Part shown: positions 17,608 to 25,713 of the stretch, one piece after another
Layout of the letters: every line of letters begins with the position of its first letter
Position numbering within the stretch: position 1 is the stretch's first letter
Source: an uncultured Alteromonadaceae bacterium
GTDB taxonomy: Bacteria; Pseudomonadota; Gammaproteobacteria; Enterobacterales; Alteromonadaceae
Length of the DNA: 64,000 nucleotides
Direction of reading: 5' to 3'
Assembly: GCA_947503265.1 (NCBI GenBank)
Contig: CANNDC010000004.1
Coordinates: 1 to 64,000, forward strand
Translations under genes and position numbers: made by a program
Notes under the pieces: model-generated
Databases searched by the model: none
What the model was told of the DNA's origin: nothing
The model's input: only the letters and a program-made list of their open reading frames with translations

Positions 17608-18015
17608 CTAATATTCAATTGTTTGAAGAGCGAGACCAGAAGCCCACATACCGAATCCGATACCGTAGATAACTTTACCCGCAGGTGTGTACTTCAGCGC
17701 TACTGCTCCTGCTATAGTCATAACTTTACCTCCACCATTTTCTAGATCTTCTCCTATTTTATTTGCCGTTGCGACGGCACCATGACCCAAACCTGATGGA
17801 ACAGTAGCACTAAGAAAACTGCCATAGCCACCACCGTAATTAGAGGCTAATGCATTTGTAGTTCCGCTAGTTACACCTCCCCATGAGCCATTGACTAAAA
17901 CCGTTTCTATCTGCTCTTCAACAACACTATCACTGGCACCATTGCCGCCAGATACCATGCCGAGCTCTTCGAAGGTGATATCTCTTGTAACTGCTAAATT
18001 GTTTTGATTAATCAT
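17608..18015 (-). CDS. Double-glycine-leader bacteriocin/microcin-like precursor
   Basis: A 135-aa peptide. The first 24 residues end in ITFEELGMVSGG, which matches the double-glycine leader consensus (L-x-x-x-E-L-x-x-V/I-x-G-G) cut by C39-peptidase ABC exporters. The predicted 111-residue core is rich in Gly, Ala and Ser, has no cysteine, and ends in a hydrophobic Gly-zipper-like helix (AGKVIYGIGFGMWASGLAL). These are features of class II bacteriocins and microcin V-type peptides. The start at 18015 is preferred over the ATG at 18021 because AAAGGA sits 7 nt before it and only 1 nt before the other. No exporter gene lies in the window. Two small membrane proteins follow on the same strand. 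Confidence 0.75.
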   Translation of the reverse strand: MINQNNLAVTRDITFEELGMVSGGNGASDSVVEEQIETVLVNGSWGGVTSGTTNALASNYGGGYGSFLSATVPSGLGHGAVATANKIGEDLENGGGKVMTIAGAVALKYTPAGKVIYGIGFGMWASGLALQTIEY

Positions 18016-18249
18016 TTTCATATCCTTTTAATTAATTTAGGAAAGCATCGTTTGACGATACTTTTCTCGTTTACCCCAAACTCCATAGGGTAAAAAAAGG
18101 TTACATCGACATTGGTTTTCTACAAGGCCTGTTTTTGTATTCCGTATTCGTGGGTCGTATTGAAACGGCAGACAAAATCAATTTGGAATAAAAATGAATT
18201 GAAATATGAATAAATATACGAATTCATTGTTCATATTTTAATCTTCGTA

Positions 18250-18292
18250 TTTCCAATATTTAAGTCTATGCTTTTCCAATATTTAAGTCTAT
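18250..18292. repeat. Direct repeat of a 20-bp motif upstream of the subtilase
   Basis: TTTCCAATATTTAAGTCTAT occurs identically at 18250-18269 and 18273-18292, a 23-bp period. It lies about 75 bp upstream of the predicted sigma-54 start site, where enhancer-binding-protein sites usually lie. Confidence 0.75.
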
Positions 18293-18340
18293 TTCATAAA
18301 AATCATTTAATAACAATGACATAATGTTATTTTTACGTCT

Positions 18341-18356
18341 TGGCACGGTGCCTGCA
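18341..18356 (+). promoter_or_regulatory. Sigma-54 (RpoN) -24/-12 promoter for the subtilase gene
   Basis: TGGCACGGTGCCTGCA matches the RpoN consensus TGGCACG-N4-TTGCW at every position but one, with the correct GG-to-GC spacing. A start near 18367 would give a leader of about 46 nt that carries GGAG before the ATG at 18413. Transcription would need an enhancer-binding activator. Confidence 0.75.
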
Positions 18357-18412
18357 ATAGTCTTAGCAACAGAAATAGCAACAGCAAATTCGCTTTTAAT
18401 TGGAGTTAAATT

Positions 18413-20311
18413 ATGAGCTTTTTAACAGACAAAAAAACATTACTAGTAGGTGCGCTTTCATTGTTCGGTGGCGTGACAGTCTCAATATTTGCCAATCAGC
18501 AAAGTAATGAAGTGCCTTTCTTTACCCAGTCTGCAAATTCAGTACAGATTACGGCCAATGCAGGTTACTCATCACTTAAAAAATCTTATATCGTACAAGG
18601 TGGCACCAAAAGCACCTTGGTGAGTGAGATTGAGAATGTCGGCGCGTCTATTTTACGTGAATTCCCGATTATTGGCGCGGTCAGCGCGATGTTGACGGAC
18701 GAACAAGTGGATTTGTTGGCGGCGAACAACCTGCGCGTAACACAAGATAGAGAAGTGCGTGTAATGAGTAGCGGTTTTGATACTAGCAATGACTTAGGGA
18801 GTTTACTTTCTACGAGCGAATTAAAGAAAGATATTATCAATACTCACATCACGACGCAGACAGAAGCAAACAGGCTGCATGATATGGGGATCAAAGGTCA
18901 AGGTGTAACCGTTGCTGTATTAGATAGTGGAACCCTAAAAGGCGGATTGATTGGTCGTGGTTTACGCACGGATAGTTGGGGCTACAGAAAAGACTGGCCA
19001 AAATACGATGCGACCAGAAGCACAATGTATTACGGCTTGAACGATGACAGACACGGGCACGGTACGCATGTGTCTAACATTATCGGCAGTAGTTTGAAAG
19101 ATGAAGATGGAAACTTTAATGGGATGGCGCCAGATGCTTACCTTCTCTCTGTCAAAGCCTTTGATGAAAACGGCAACGGCTCTTACTCGGACGTGCTAGA
19201 TGGCCTAAACTGGATTTATCAAAATCATCAATCTTTCGGTATTCGTGTGCTAAACCTGTCTTTGGGGGCAAAAGTGCAGTCTAACTACTGGCATGACCCC
19301 ATTAATCAGGCGGTCATGCGTTTGTGGGATGCTGGTATCGTCGTGGTGACTTCTGCAGGTAACTCTGGAGGTGATAACGCAACCATTACTGTACCGGGTA
19401 ACGTGCCTTATATCATTACCGTTGGTGCGGCAACTGATAGCTATTCTCCATACAGCTATGGTGATGACAGATTAACCACGTTTTCTTCAAAAGGTCCTAC
19501 CCATGAAGGGTTTGTTAAACCAGAATTGGTTGCCTTCGGTGGTCATATTGAAATGAAAATGGACAGAAGTCTATTAGGTCAAAAACAATGGTTCTCTTCA
19601 TTGGCGGGCGAAGACTACTATGGTGAGTCAGGCACATCTCAAGCAGCTGCAGTGGTAACTGGTATTGTCGCTTTGATGCTTGATGATAATCCTTGGTTGA
19701 CTCCAGATGATGTGAAATGTCGTTTGATGGCAAGTGCATCACCGATTAACAACCCGGCGACCAATGAGAGATACAGTCCGTTTACACAGGGTTCAGGCTT
19801 AGTTAATGCGTATGACGCGACCACAAGCAATGCCACTAACTGTGCAAACCAAGGACTAAATATTCAAGCAGATATCGCAGGTATTCAACACTTTAAGGGA
19901 CCCACCGTGGTTGATAGCAATGGCGAGTTAATGATTGACTTTGGTAATGGTAACATCATCCCAGAAGGTTCTGTCTGGGGCGGCGGTACTGAGCTAGAAG
20001 GTTCTGTCTGGGGCGGTGGTACTGAGCTAGAAGGTTCTGTTTGGGGCGGTGGTACTGAGCTAGAAGGTTCTGTCTGGGGCGGCGGTACTATGCTAGAAGG
20101 CTCTGTCTGGGGCGGCGGTACTGTACTAGAAGGCTCTGTCTGGGGTGGCGGTACTGAACTAGAAGGCTCTGTTTGGGGCGGTGGTACTGACTTAGAAGGT
20201 TCTGTTTGGGGCGGTGGTACTGACTTAGAAGGTTCTGTTTGGGGTGGTGCAGGAACTAGCCTAGAAAGTGTAGAACTGGGAATGAATACTGACTTAAACG
20301 GTGAAGGCTAA
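18413..20311 (+). CDS. Secreted S8 subtilisin-like serine peptidase with C-terminal EGSVWGGGT repeats
   Basis: A 632-aa protein. A signal-like hydrophobic stretch (residues about 9-27) is followed by an inhibitor-I9-type propeptide (about 55-118). The S8 domain (about 140-470) has a complete catalytic set: D171 in VAVLDSGT, H216 in RHGHGTHV, N317 in SAGNSGG and S409 in ESGTSQAA. Residues 518 to about 610 are nine tandem 11-residue units of EGSVWGGGTxL, an unusual Trp/Gly repeat. It should be active outside the cytoplasm, with the repeats perhaps for surface attachment or assembly. It has its own RpoN-type promoter and ends before a terminator. It is divergent from the double-glycine precursor and could process it, by analogy with subtilisin-like leader proteases. 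That link is speculative. Confidence 0.9.
   Translation: MSFLTDKKTLLVGALSLFGGVTVSIFANQQSNEVPFFTQSANSVQITANAGYSSLKKSYIVQGGTKSTLVSEIENVGASILREFPIIGAVSAMLTDEQVDLLAANNLRVTQDREVRVMSSGFDTSNDLGSLLSTSELKKDIINTHITTQTEANRLHDMGIKGQGVTVAVLDSGTLKGGLIGRGLRTDSWGYRKDWPKYDATRSTMYYGLNDDRHGHGTHVSNIIGSSLKDEDGNFNGMAPDAYLLSVKAFDENGNGSYSDVLDGLNWIYQNHQSFGIRVLNLSLGAKVQSNYWHDPINQAVMRLWDAGIVVVTSAGNSGGDNATITVPGNVPYIITVGAATDSYSPYSYGDDRLTTFSSKGPTHEGFVKPELVAFGGHIEMKMDRSLLGQKQWFSSLAGEDYYGESGTSQAAAVVTGIVALMLDDNPWLTPDDVKCRLMASASPINNPATNERYSPFTQGSGLVNAYDATTSNATNCANQGLNIQADIAGIQHFKGPTVVDSNGELMIDFGNGNIIPEGSVWGGGTELEGSVWGGGTELEGSVWGGGTELEGSVWGGGTMLEGSVWGGGTVLEGSVWGGGTELEGSVWGGGTDLEGSVWGGGTDLEGSVWGGAGTSLESVELGMNTDLNGEG
19964..20260 (+). 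repeat. 33-bp coding tandem repeat, nine copies
   Basis: Units begin with GAA at 19964 and every 33 bp to 20228. They encode EGSVWGGGT plus two variable residues (EL, ML, VL, DL). The ninth is degenerate (GGAGTSLES). Third-position changes are few, so the array has expanded or been homogenised recently, and its copy number may vary between strains. Confidence 0.92.
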
Positions 20312-20336
20312 ATTTTAAAATCGAGTTAATTAGTTC

Positions 20337-20370
20337 AAAGGCCATTTCAATATTTGATTTGGCCTTTTTC
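20337..20370 (+). terminator. Rho-independent terminator after the subtilase
   Basis: AAAGGCCA (20337-20344) and TGGCCTTT (20360-20367) form a perfect 8-bp stem with a 15-nt loop, running into a short T tract. It lies 26 bp after the subtilase stop. Confidence 0.7.
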
Positions 20371-20544
20371 ATTTGCGATAGGCTCTGCTTTTCTTAGGTT
20401 AAGATCCTCACTCTATCGTTCAGTCAGTCATGGTCTGCTTTGGCAGAACAGCGCAACGAATATGCCACTCAACGTATTCACCTTTAAAATTCCAATAGTT
20501 TTACCTAGCTTTAACGCTAGTGTTATTAAAAAAGAAATTTGATT

Positions 20545-21393
20545 ATGTTTGTTTCAGCACGAGCAACGGTTATCGCTCTAATTGCCTATTTGTTGGGTTG
20601 TTTTCAGTTCGTCACCGCCCAAGATCAAATTCCCATCAGTAAGTTACAAGGCTTAGATAATACTGAGTATCTAAAATTTCAAAGTAAACCCAACAACAAA
20701 GACGTTCAACATTACCATGTTTTTATAAAACTCCCAGTTGAATATACAAATACGGAAGCGACTCAGTACCCAATTCTGTATTTATTAGATGGAGGAACGA
20801 ATTTTCCATTGATTGCTGGCTACTATGATTACTTAAGATGGATGGGGGATATTCCTCCCATGATCATCGCTGGCCTGAGCTACGGAACTCACGATTGGAA
20901 AGAAGGCAATAATCGTAGCCATGATTTCACTGCTAAATCCAAAGAAAAAGAACACTACGGTGGGGCTGAGAAGTTTGATGAGTTTCTAGCCAAAACACTG
21001 TTACCAGAAATCGCAAAACATTATTCGATTGATACCAATAAGCAGATTTTATTTGGTCAATCACTCGGCGGGCAATTTGCCTTATATACGGCCATGTACG
21101 GCACTGCTCCATTCTTTGCAGTTATCGCAAGTAATCCTGCGATCCACAGAAACACCGACTATTACAAGCAAAGTCCGATACCAAGAAAGAACAGGCCTAA
21201 AATATTTATCACCAGTGCAGAATTTGACAACCCTAGGTTTAAAAATCCATTCACTGAGTGGCACGAATACTGGCAAAAACAGGAAAAAGATTGGCATTAC
21301 GAGTTGAAGGCATTGCCAAACCACAATCATTTGTCTGCAACACCTGAATCCATTCGGCAAGGGCTAAAATCATTACTTTCTGAACAAGAATAG
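20545..21393 (+). CDS. Alpha/beta hydrolase, esterase-D type, exported
   Basis: A 282-aa protein of the putative esterase family (PF00756-like). It has a signal peptide (hydrophobic residues about 8-24, cleavage near VTA-QD). The nucleophile is in FGQSLGGQFALY, a likely acid is in ITSAEFDNP, and the histidine is in LPNHNHLS. Such enzymes hydrolyse S-formylglutathione, siderophore or acetyl/feruloyl esters; export argues for the latter types. The ATG at 20545 is preferred to a TTG 6 bp upstream, and its ribosome site is weak (AAAGAAA). It is separated from the lactonase gene by about 115 bp. Confidence 0.85.
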   Translation: MFVSARATVIALIAYLLGCFQFVTAQDQIPISKLQGLDNTEYLKFQSKPNNKDVQHYHVFIKLPVEYTNTEATQYPILYLLDGGTNFPLIAGYYDYLRWMGDIPPMIIAGLSYGTHDWKEGNNRSHDFTAKSKEKEHYGGAEKFDEFLAKTLLPEIAKHYSIDTNKQILFGQSLGGQFALYTAMYGTAPFFAVIASNPAIHRNTDYYKQSPIPRKNRPKIFITSAEFDNPRFKNPFTEWHEYWQKQEKDWHYELKALPNHNHLSATPESIRQGLKSLLSEQE

Positions 21394-21509
21394 CTGCAAA
21401 TCAACCGCTATATAGCAAAAATATAATTGCTAAAGGATGCAATTAGACTAGTATCTTTCCATTGTTTGACTTTGCATCACTATTCCCTTTGAAAGGAAAC
21501 GGAAAAACC

Positions 21510-22682
21510 ATGATTGATACTAGAGCGCTAACCTCCATTTACTCTACATTTTTAGTTGTAGGAATGTGTATTATTTTAAGTGCTTGTGGGTCCACCACAG
21601 GTAAACAATCCAACCAATCTTCTGCATCATTGACTAATTCTTCTGTAGACAGATTTTTAGTCGGCACCTATACCAAAGATGGTAGCGAAGGGGTTTACCT
21701 ACTTGAAATAGATGCTAAAGCTGAAAAATTGCGTAATTTGGGCGCTATCGCAGGAGGGACTAATCCTTCTTATTTGGCCATTTCCGATGATCAAAGCAAG
21801 TTATTTGCTGCGACAGGAGACAAAGGAGCCAGTGTTTCGCGATTTGATTTTAATAAAAATAGTGGCAAATTTGATTTGAGCCAAGTGCTTGAGGCTCAAG
21901 GAAAAGGGGCGTGTCATATTGCGATCAATCCCGACGCTACAATGGCCGCCATTTCAAATTACGGAACGGCAGAGGTGCACGTATTCACCATTGGCACGCA
22001 AGACTCATCCATTAGTAAGAAACATAGCTTTCAAAATGTTGGTAAAAGCGCGAACGAGAGGCGCCAAGAAAAGGCACATATGCACTTTTCATCTTGGGAC
22101 AACTCCGGGAAGTTTCTCTATTCGGTGGATCTAGGTACGGACGAGATACTTGTCTTTGATACTTCAAAAGATAATTTTATTCCCTTACATAGAATAAAAC
22201 TTGAGCCAGGTGATGGCCCACGTCACTTGGCTTTTCATCCATTTCTACCTTATGTTTACAGCATCAACGAGTTAACCAATTCGGTATCTGTGTTTGAACA
22301 GAATACGCAAAATGGCAATCTAATCGCAAAACAAAGAGTTAACTTACTTCAACCGTCAGAAGAAGGTAAAAACACCTCGTCAGCAATTAAAATATCTGAT
22401 GATGGACGCTTTCTTTACGCCGCAGTACGAGGTGTGAATAAACTGAAAGTGTTTTCTATCGGCCCTGATGCAAAACTAAGCTTTTTACAATCCCAATCAG
22501 TACTTGGAAATTGGCCAAGAGATTTTACCTTGTCTAGGTCGGGCAAATACGTGTTAGTGGCAAATCAGTTTTCAAATACCATCACTGTGTTGAAAAGGGA
22601 TGTGAAGACTGGAACCTTGTCTGCAACAGATATGAGCGTGGAAATATCGACGCCATCGTTTGTTGGGGCTTATCTTCAATAG
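21510..22682 (+). CDS. Lactonase family (YbhE-like beta-propeller) lipoprotein
   Basis: A 390-aa seven-bladed propeller of the 6-phosphogluconolactonase/YbhE type: FLVGTYTKDGSEGVYLLEI, NPSYLAISDDQSKLFA, GPRHLAFHPFLPYVY and a final NWPRDFTLSRSGKYV. Unlike cytoplasmic Pgl, it starts with a lipobox (IILSACGS), so it should be an envelope lipoprotein and may act on another lactone or only bind ligands. The ATG at 21510 has AAAGGAAACGG upstream; an in-frame TTG at 21462 would add 16 residues before the signal peptide and is unlikely. Confidence 0.85.
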   Translation: MIDTRALTSIYSTFLVVGMCIILSACGSTTGKQSNQSSASLTNSSVDRFLVGTYTKDGSEGVYLLEIDAKAEKLRNLGAIAGGTNPSYLAISDDQSKLFAATGDKGASVSRFDFNKNSGKFDLSQVLEAQGKGACHIAINPDATMAAISNYGTAEVHVFTIGTQDSSISKKHSFQNVGKSANERRQEKAHMHFSSWDNSGKFLYSVDLGTDEILVFDTSKDNFIPLHRIKLEPGDGPRHLAFHPFLPYVYSINELTNSVSVFEQNTQNGNLIAKQRVNLLQPSEEGKNTSSAIKISDDGRFLYAAVRGVNKLKVFSIGPDAKLSFLQSQSVLGNWPRDFTLSRSGKYVLVANQFSNTITVLKRDVKTGTLSATDMSVEISTPSFVGAYLQ

Positions 22683-22810
22683 CAGCATTATTCGGAACAA
22701 ACTAAACTGCGGTGCAAAGTGGGGCGAAGCCCTACTCAATCACGGTGAACCACCTTGTGTTCCACTAAAACATGTTGAGCTTGCCAATATTGTAATTCTT
22801 AAACCCAATA

Positions 22811-22856
22811 AAAAACCCTGCTAATCACCGTTTTTAAAGGCTTTTACAGGGTTTTT
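22811..22856 (-). terminator. Terminator of tmRNA
   Basis: A perfect 10-bp stem of AAAAACCCTG (22811-22820) and CAGGGTTTTT (22847-22856). Read on the minus strand, it follows the tmRNA 3' end by about 20 nt and finishes in a T run. Confidence 0.8.
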
Positions 22857-22877
22857 AGTTTTCTTCGAACTTAAATT

Positions 22878-23237
22878 TGGTGGAGCTGGCGGGACTCGAA
22901 CCCGCGTCCAGAAAGCATCAACCATCGGTACTACATGCTTATTTTGTCTTTTATTTAACTAGTTCGAACTCCGACAAACAGGATTTCTCATAGCTGTTCC
23001 GATACTGTTTCGCGGTTCAACCTCGGAAAAGTTTCCCTCGCTAGTCCATTAGTATGACCTTCCAAACCTTCACGAATAGACAACGGCTGAAGTGGAAGGG
23101 CCTATACAGGTTATTAAGCTGCTAGTGCGTAGTTTTCGTCGTTTGCGACTATTTTTTTGCGGCTTTTTTAAGAGGCAAACCGCACCTCTGCATGCACCTA
23201 AGGCATCTCGAATCCTGTCGAATCCAAAATCAGCCCC
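22878..23237 (-). ncRNA. ssrA: Transfer-messenger RNA (tmRNA, ssrA)
   Basis: An RNA of about 360 nt. Read on the minus strand, the 5' end begins GGGGCTGATTTTGGATTCGA, and the 3' end is the tRNA-like GGTTCGAGTCCCGCC arm closing with CTCCACCA, so the CCA is encoded. The resume codon GCA opens the tag ORF at 23114-23146, which reads ANDENYALAA then TAA, the standard gammaproteobacterial tag. tmRNA rescues stalled ribosomes together with SmpB, whose gene is 1.8 kb away on the same strand. Confidence 0.97.
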
Positions 23238-23308
23238 AAAGTGTCTGCCAATAATATCACACTTGTATTGGCTTATGCTTGTTTATATGAGGAATATTCT
23301 GGTGTATT

Positions 23309-23968
23309 TCAACCTTCAATTTTAGGAAAATTACCCAAAAGTGTTTTGCGCATTGAAATTAACGCCAAGCCAACAAAAACGATCATAATGGTTGAAGGTT
23401 CAGGAATAGAGGAGGCCGAAAGGCTCGGTTCTTTGGTTAAACGAACATCGTCAATGAAATTTCCAACAGTGCCTGTTGTAGGGCTAAGAGCAGTAAAACG
23501 CACCGTTGTCATTAGATCTCTTGCTTTGAAATTGTGGTTAAAGTTGCTCCATTTCCCAACTAGGTGATCATCAATTCGAATATTTTCAACAGTATTATCT
23601 GAACTGATAAGTGAAAGTAAGAAAGCTTCGGTACTGCTGCGTCTAGCTCGATACGAGAATGACAAATCATAGTAGCTACCTGCTTCCGTGCTAATCGTTT
23701 GAAATATACTAAACGCTTGACCATCGCCAGCGTGAGCATTTAATTCTGCGAATTGAGTACCTTCAAATGCATTAACACCTGAGTAGGAATCCCAGATTTC
23801 AATATTGCTGCCATTCCAGCCATCAACATTGTTTGCTGCGAACCATTGCCAACTGTTTTTCCTGACATCGTTAGACTCAAAGCTTCCATTTAATATTAAG
23901 TTTGCCGATGCAGACTGGCTCGCTATTAAAACGATTAATGTAAACATCAACACTAGGTGTTTTTTCAT
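23309..23968 (-). CDS. PEP-CTERM sorting-signal protein
   Basis: A 219-aa exported protein. It has a Sec signal peptide (cleavage near ASA-NL), a beta-sandwich of DUF642/choice-of-anchor character (LILNGSFESND, GTQFAELNAHAGDG, GNFIDDVRLT), and a C-terminal sorting tag. The tag is IPEPST, then a hydrophobic segment (IMIVFVGLALISM), then a basic end (RKTLLG). Such tags are recognised by exosortase (EpsH/XrtA) in exopolysaccharide-producing Gram-negatives. No exosortase gene is in the window. It lies between tmRNA and an outer-membrane protein gene. The binding partner is unknown; carbohydrate or biofilm matrix is a family-based guess. Confidence 0.87.
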   Translation of the reverse strand: MKKHLVLMFTLIVLIASQSASANLILNGSFESNDVRKNSWQWFAANNVDGWNGSNIEIWDSYSGVNAFEGTQFAELNAHAGDGQAFSIFQTISTEAGSYYDLSFSYRARRSSTEAFLLSLISSDNTVENIRIDDHLVGKWSNFNHNFKARDLMTTVRFTALSPTTGTVGNFIDDVRLTKEPSLSASSIPEPSTIMIVFVGLALISMRKTLLGNFPKIEG

Positions 23969-24287
23969 GCTCTTACTTCCTCATAGTTTCCTCTTGTACA
24001 GGTTATCAAATTCCTTACTAGGGTGAAGTTTGATAAACAATATATAGGTATGAATAGTAAATTTGATTTTCATAAGTAGAAAAGGGGTAGAACAAAGAGG
24101 GAATTGTTGAAATCTACTTGTTTTTACTACAAAAAATTACATTTGTTTTATTGCGTTGCGTGAATGACTCGGTAACATTGAACGGGTATTTAATTTCTCA
24201 ATATAAGAACGTTAAATCAATAAAGAGCAAATTTTTTAGTCTTTATTTTCTCAATATTAGCCGGACATTTTAAAAGGATGTAACAGT
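23969..24287. other. Divergent intergenic region upstream of PEP-CTERM and barrel genes
   Basis: This 319-bp AT-rich region has no ORF. An inverted repeat TTATCAAA/TTTGATAA (24003-24010 and 24029-24036) lies 35-68 bp upstream of the PEP-CTERM start, in its likely leader or operator. No RpoN-type site was found on either strand. Confidence 0.45.
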
Positions 24288-25016
24288 ATGAAATACCCCC
24301 TTTCGTTAGTTCTAGTTTCAGGGATAGCCTGCCTGTCCAATGGTGCTATCGCATCTGCAAAACTTCCACAGTTTAATCAAGTCGAATTGGGTTATATCCA
24401 ACTAGATTTGGACAATTTGGAAACAGGTCAATCAGTTAGAACGGTTGAGTCAAATGGTATCAGTATAGATGCACGATATTTACTTTCTGACAGTTGGTAT
24501 ATTACTGCTGGAGCAATTCAAACCGCGAAGGATTACTATTCTGATAATACCTTTGTAGGAAATTCAACGACTACAGAGAGAATCGTTGATGAAGACTACA
24601 AATATGGGCAGCAGCATTTGGGTGTTGGCTATCTTTACAGGTATTCAGATGAACTGCGATTTTTTGCCGATGTAAGCTATTTAAGACGCAAGGTGACGTT
24701 AGATTTGAATCAAAGTACTGTCCGATCTAACAGCCAAAATGGCACTCCAGTGGATGAGCAAAGATCTAGCTTCACGTTCAATGGCACGCTTCATGGAACC
24801 ATGTTAAGAGCGGGAGCCGAATATGCTCTTTCGGAAAACTTGTTTTTGAGTGGCGTTTTATACTATGAGAGAACACGCGGTGATGGTTTTACTAGAAATG
24901 ATACCGGATTAGAATTGGGCGCCAATTACAGATTATCTGAAAATTGGACACTGTATTCTTCTTTTAAATTCTCTGATGACAGTGCCACTAAAGTGGGTTT
25001 TAAATATAGTTTCTAG
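24288..25016 (+). CDS. Outer membrane beta-barrel protein
   Basis: A 242-aa protein. It has a signal peptide (cleavage near AIASA-KL) and then alternating amphipathic strands, giving an estimated 8-10 strands (QVELGYIQLDLDNL, SWYITAGAIQTAKDYY, QHLGVGYLYRYS, LRFFADVSYLRRKV, FLSGVLYYERTRG, LELGANYRLSENWTLYSSFK). The C-terminus ends in a strand with terminal Phe (KVGFKYSF), the BamA recognition signature. It resembles small OmpA-barrel/porin-family proteins. The ligand is unknown. AAAGGATG lies upstream of the ATG. It is convergent with smpB. Confidence 0.85.
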   Translation: MKYPLSLVLVSGIACLSNGAIASAKLPQFNQVELGYIQLDLDNLETGQSVRTVESNGISIDARYLLSDSWYITAGAIQTAKDYYSDNTFVGNSTTTERIVDEDYKYGQQHLGVGYLYRYSDELRFFADVSYLRRKVTLDLNQSTVRSNSQNGTPVDEQRSSFTFNGTLHGTMLRAGAEYALSENLFLSGVLYYERTRGDGFTRNDTGLELGANYRLSENWTLYSSFKFSDDSATKVGFKYSF

Positions 25017-25046
25017 ACTGAATAAAACAAATTCTCAATCTTTATG

Positions 25047-25075
25047 AAGCCCGGGCTAAAGAAGGCATCGGGCTT
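25047..25075. terminator. Hairpin between convergent barrel gene and smpB
   Basis: AAGCCCG (25047-25053) pairs with CGGGCTT (25069-25075). It lies in the 68-bp gap between the two convergent stops. The T tract is weak on both sides, so it is a probable but not strong bidirectional terminator. Confidence 0.55.
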
Positions 25076-25084
25076 ATTGTTAGC

Positions 25085-25561
25085 CTAGGCACTCTTTTTC
25101 ATCATACGTTCTTTTTGTCGAGCCCAGTCTCGGTCTTTCACTGTGTCTCGCTTATCGTGTGAATCTTTACCTTTAGCTAGGTATATTTCGACCTTCACCC
25201 AGCACTGTTTCCAGTACATAGCGGTAGCTACAATTGAATAGCCTTGACGGTCTCTAGCGCCCATTAAGCGGTCAAGTTCACGTCTCTTCAATAATAGCTT
25301 TTTGGTTCTGTCTGGATCACAAATAACATGAGATGAGGCTTGATTTAGCGGGCTAATTTTGCAGCCCAATAAAAATGCTTCACCATTCTGGATGTAGACA
25401 TAGCTGTCGGTTAAATTAACTTTTCCAGCACGAATACCTTTCACTTCCCAACCTTGCAGCTCTAGTCCGGCTTCAAACTTATCTTCTAGTTTGTATTCAT
25501 GGCGAGCTTTTTTGTTCAGGGCGATGGTATTGCTGTTAGATTTTGGCTTCTTTTTACTCAT
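25085..25561 (-). CDS. smpB: SsrA-binding protein SmpB
   Basis: A 158-aa small basic protein, full length for the family. Recognisable segments are [61 protein letters not shown] in variant form ([13 protein letters not shown]) and the disordered basic tail ([12 protein letters not shown]). It binds the tRNA-like domain of tmRNA and occupies the ribosomal A site during trans-translation. ssrA is close by on the same strand, with two unrelated surface-protein genes between. Confidence 0.97.
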   Translation of the reverse strand: MSKKKPKSNSNTIALNKKARHEYKLEDKFEAGLELQGWEVKGIRAGKVNLTDSYVYIQNGEAFLLGCKISPLNQASSHVICDPDRTKKLLLKRRELDRLMGARDRQGYSIVATAMYWKQCWVKVEIYLAKGKDSHDKRDTVKDRDWARQKERMMKKSA

Positions 25562-25713
25562 AACGACGAATTATACCTAGCTGAATGATTTTGTCTTTAG
25601 ATCAATTGAAAAAATACAGCAAAGGTCAACAGACCCTAAGAACCTTATAATAATTTATGCTAAACTTTTGCGCTCTCGAAACTCAATCAGTTCATCGCCT
25701 ATTAGGAGAATTA

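Larger units (their letters stand above)
18022..18412. other. Regulatory region between the precursor and the subtilase
   Basis: This 391-bp AT-rich divergent region has no ORF. It holds a small hairpin ATCGT-TTG-ACGAT at 18047-18059 and an inverted repeat TTACCC/GGGTAA at 18071-18076 and 18088-18093, near the precursor start. It also carries a direct repeat at 18250-18292 and a sigma-54 promoter at 18341-18356 for the subtilase. Confidence 0.6.

Noticed and set aside
20354..20542. A 62-codon frame between the subtilase and the esterase.
   Set aside because: It begins inside the subtilase terminator, has no ribosome site and resembles no protein.
23092..23567. Plus-strand frames across tmRNA and the PEP-CTERM gene.
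   Set aside because: They overlap tmRNA and the antisense strand of a well-supported gene, with no homology.
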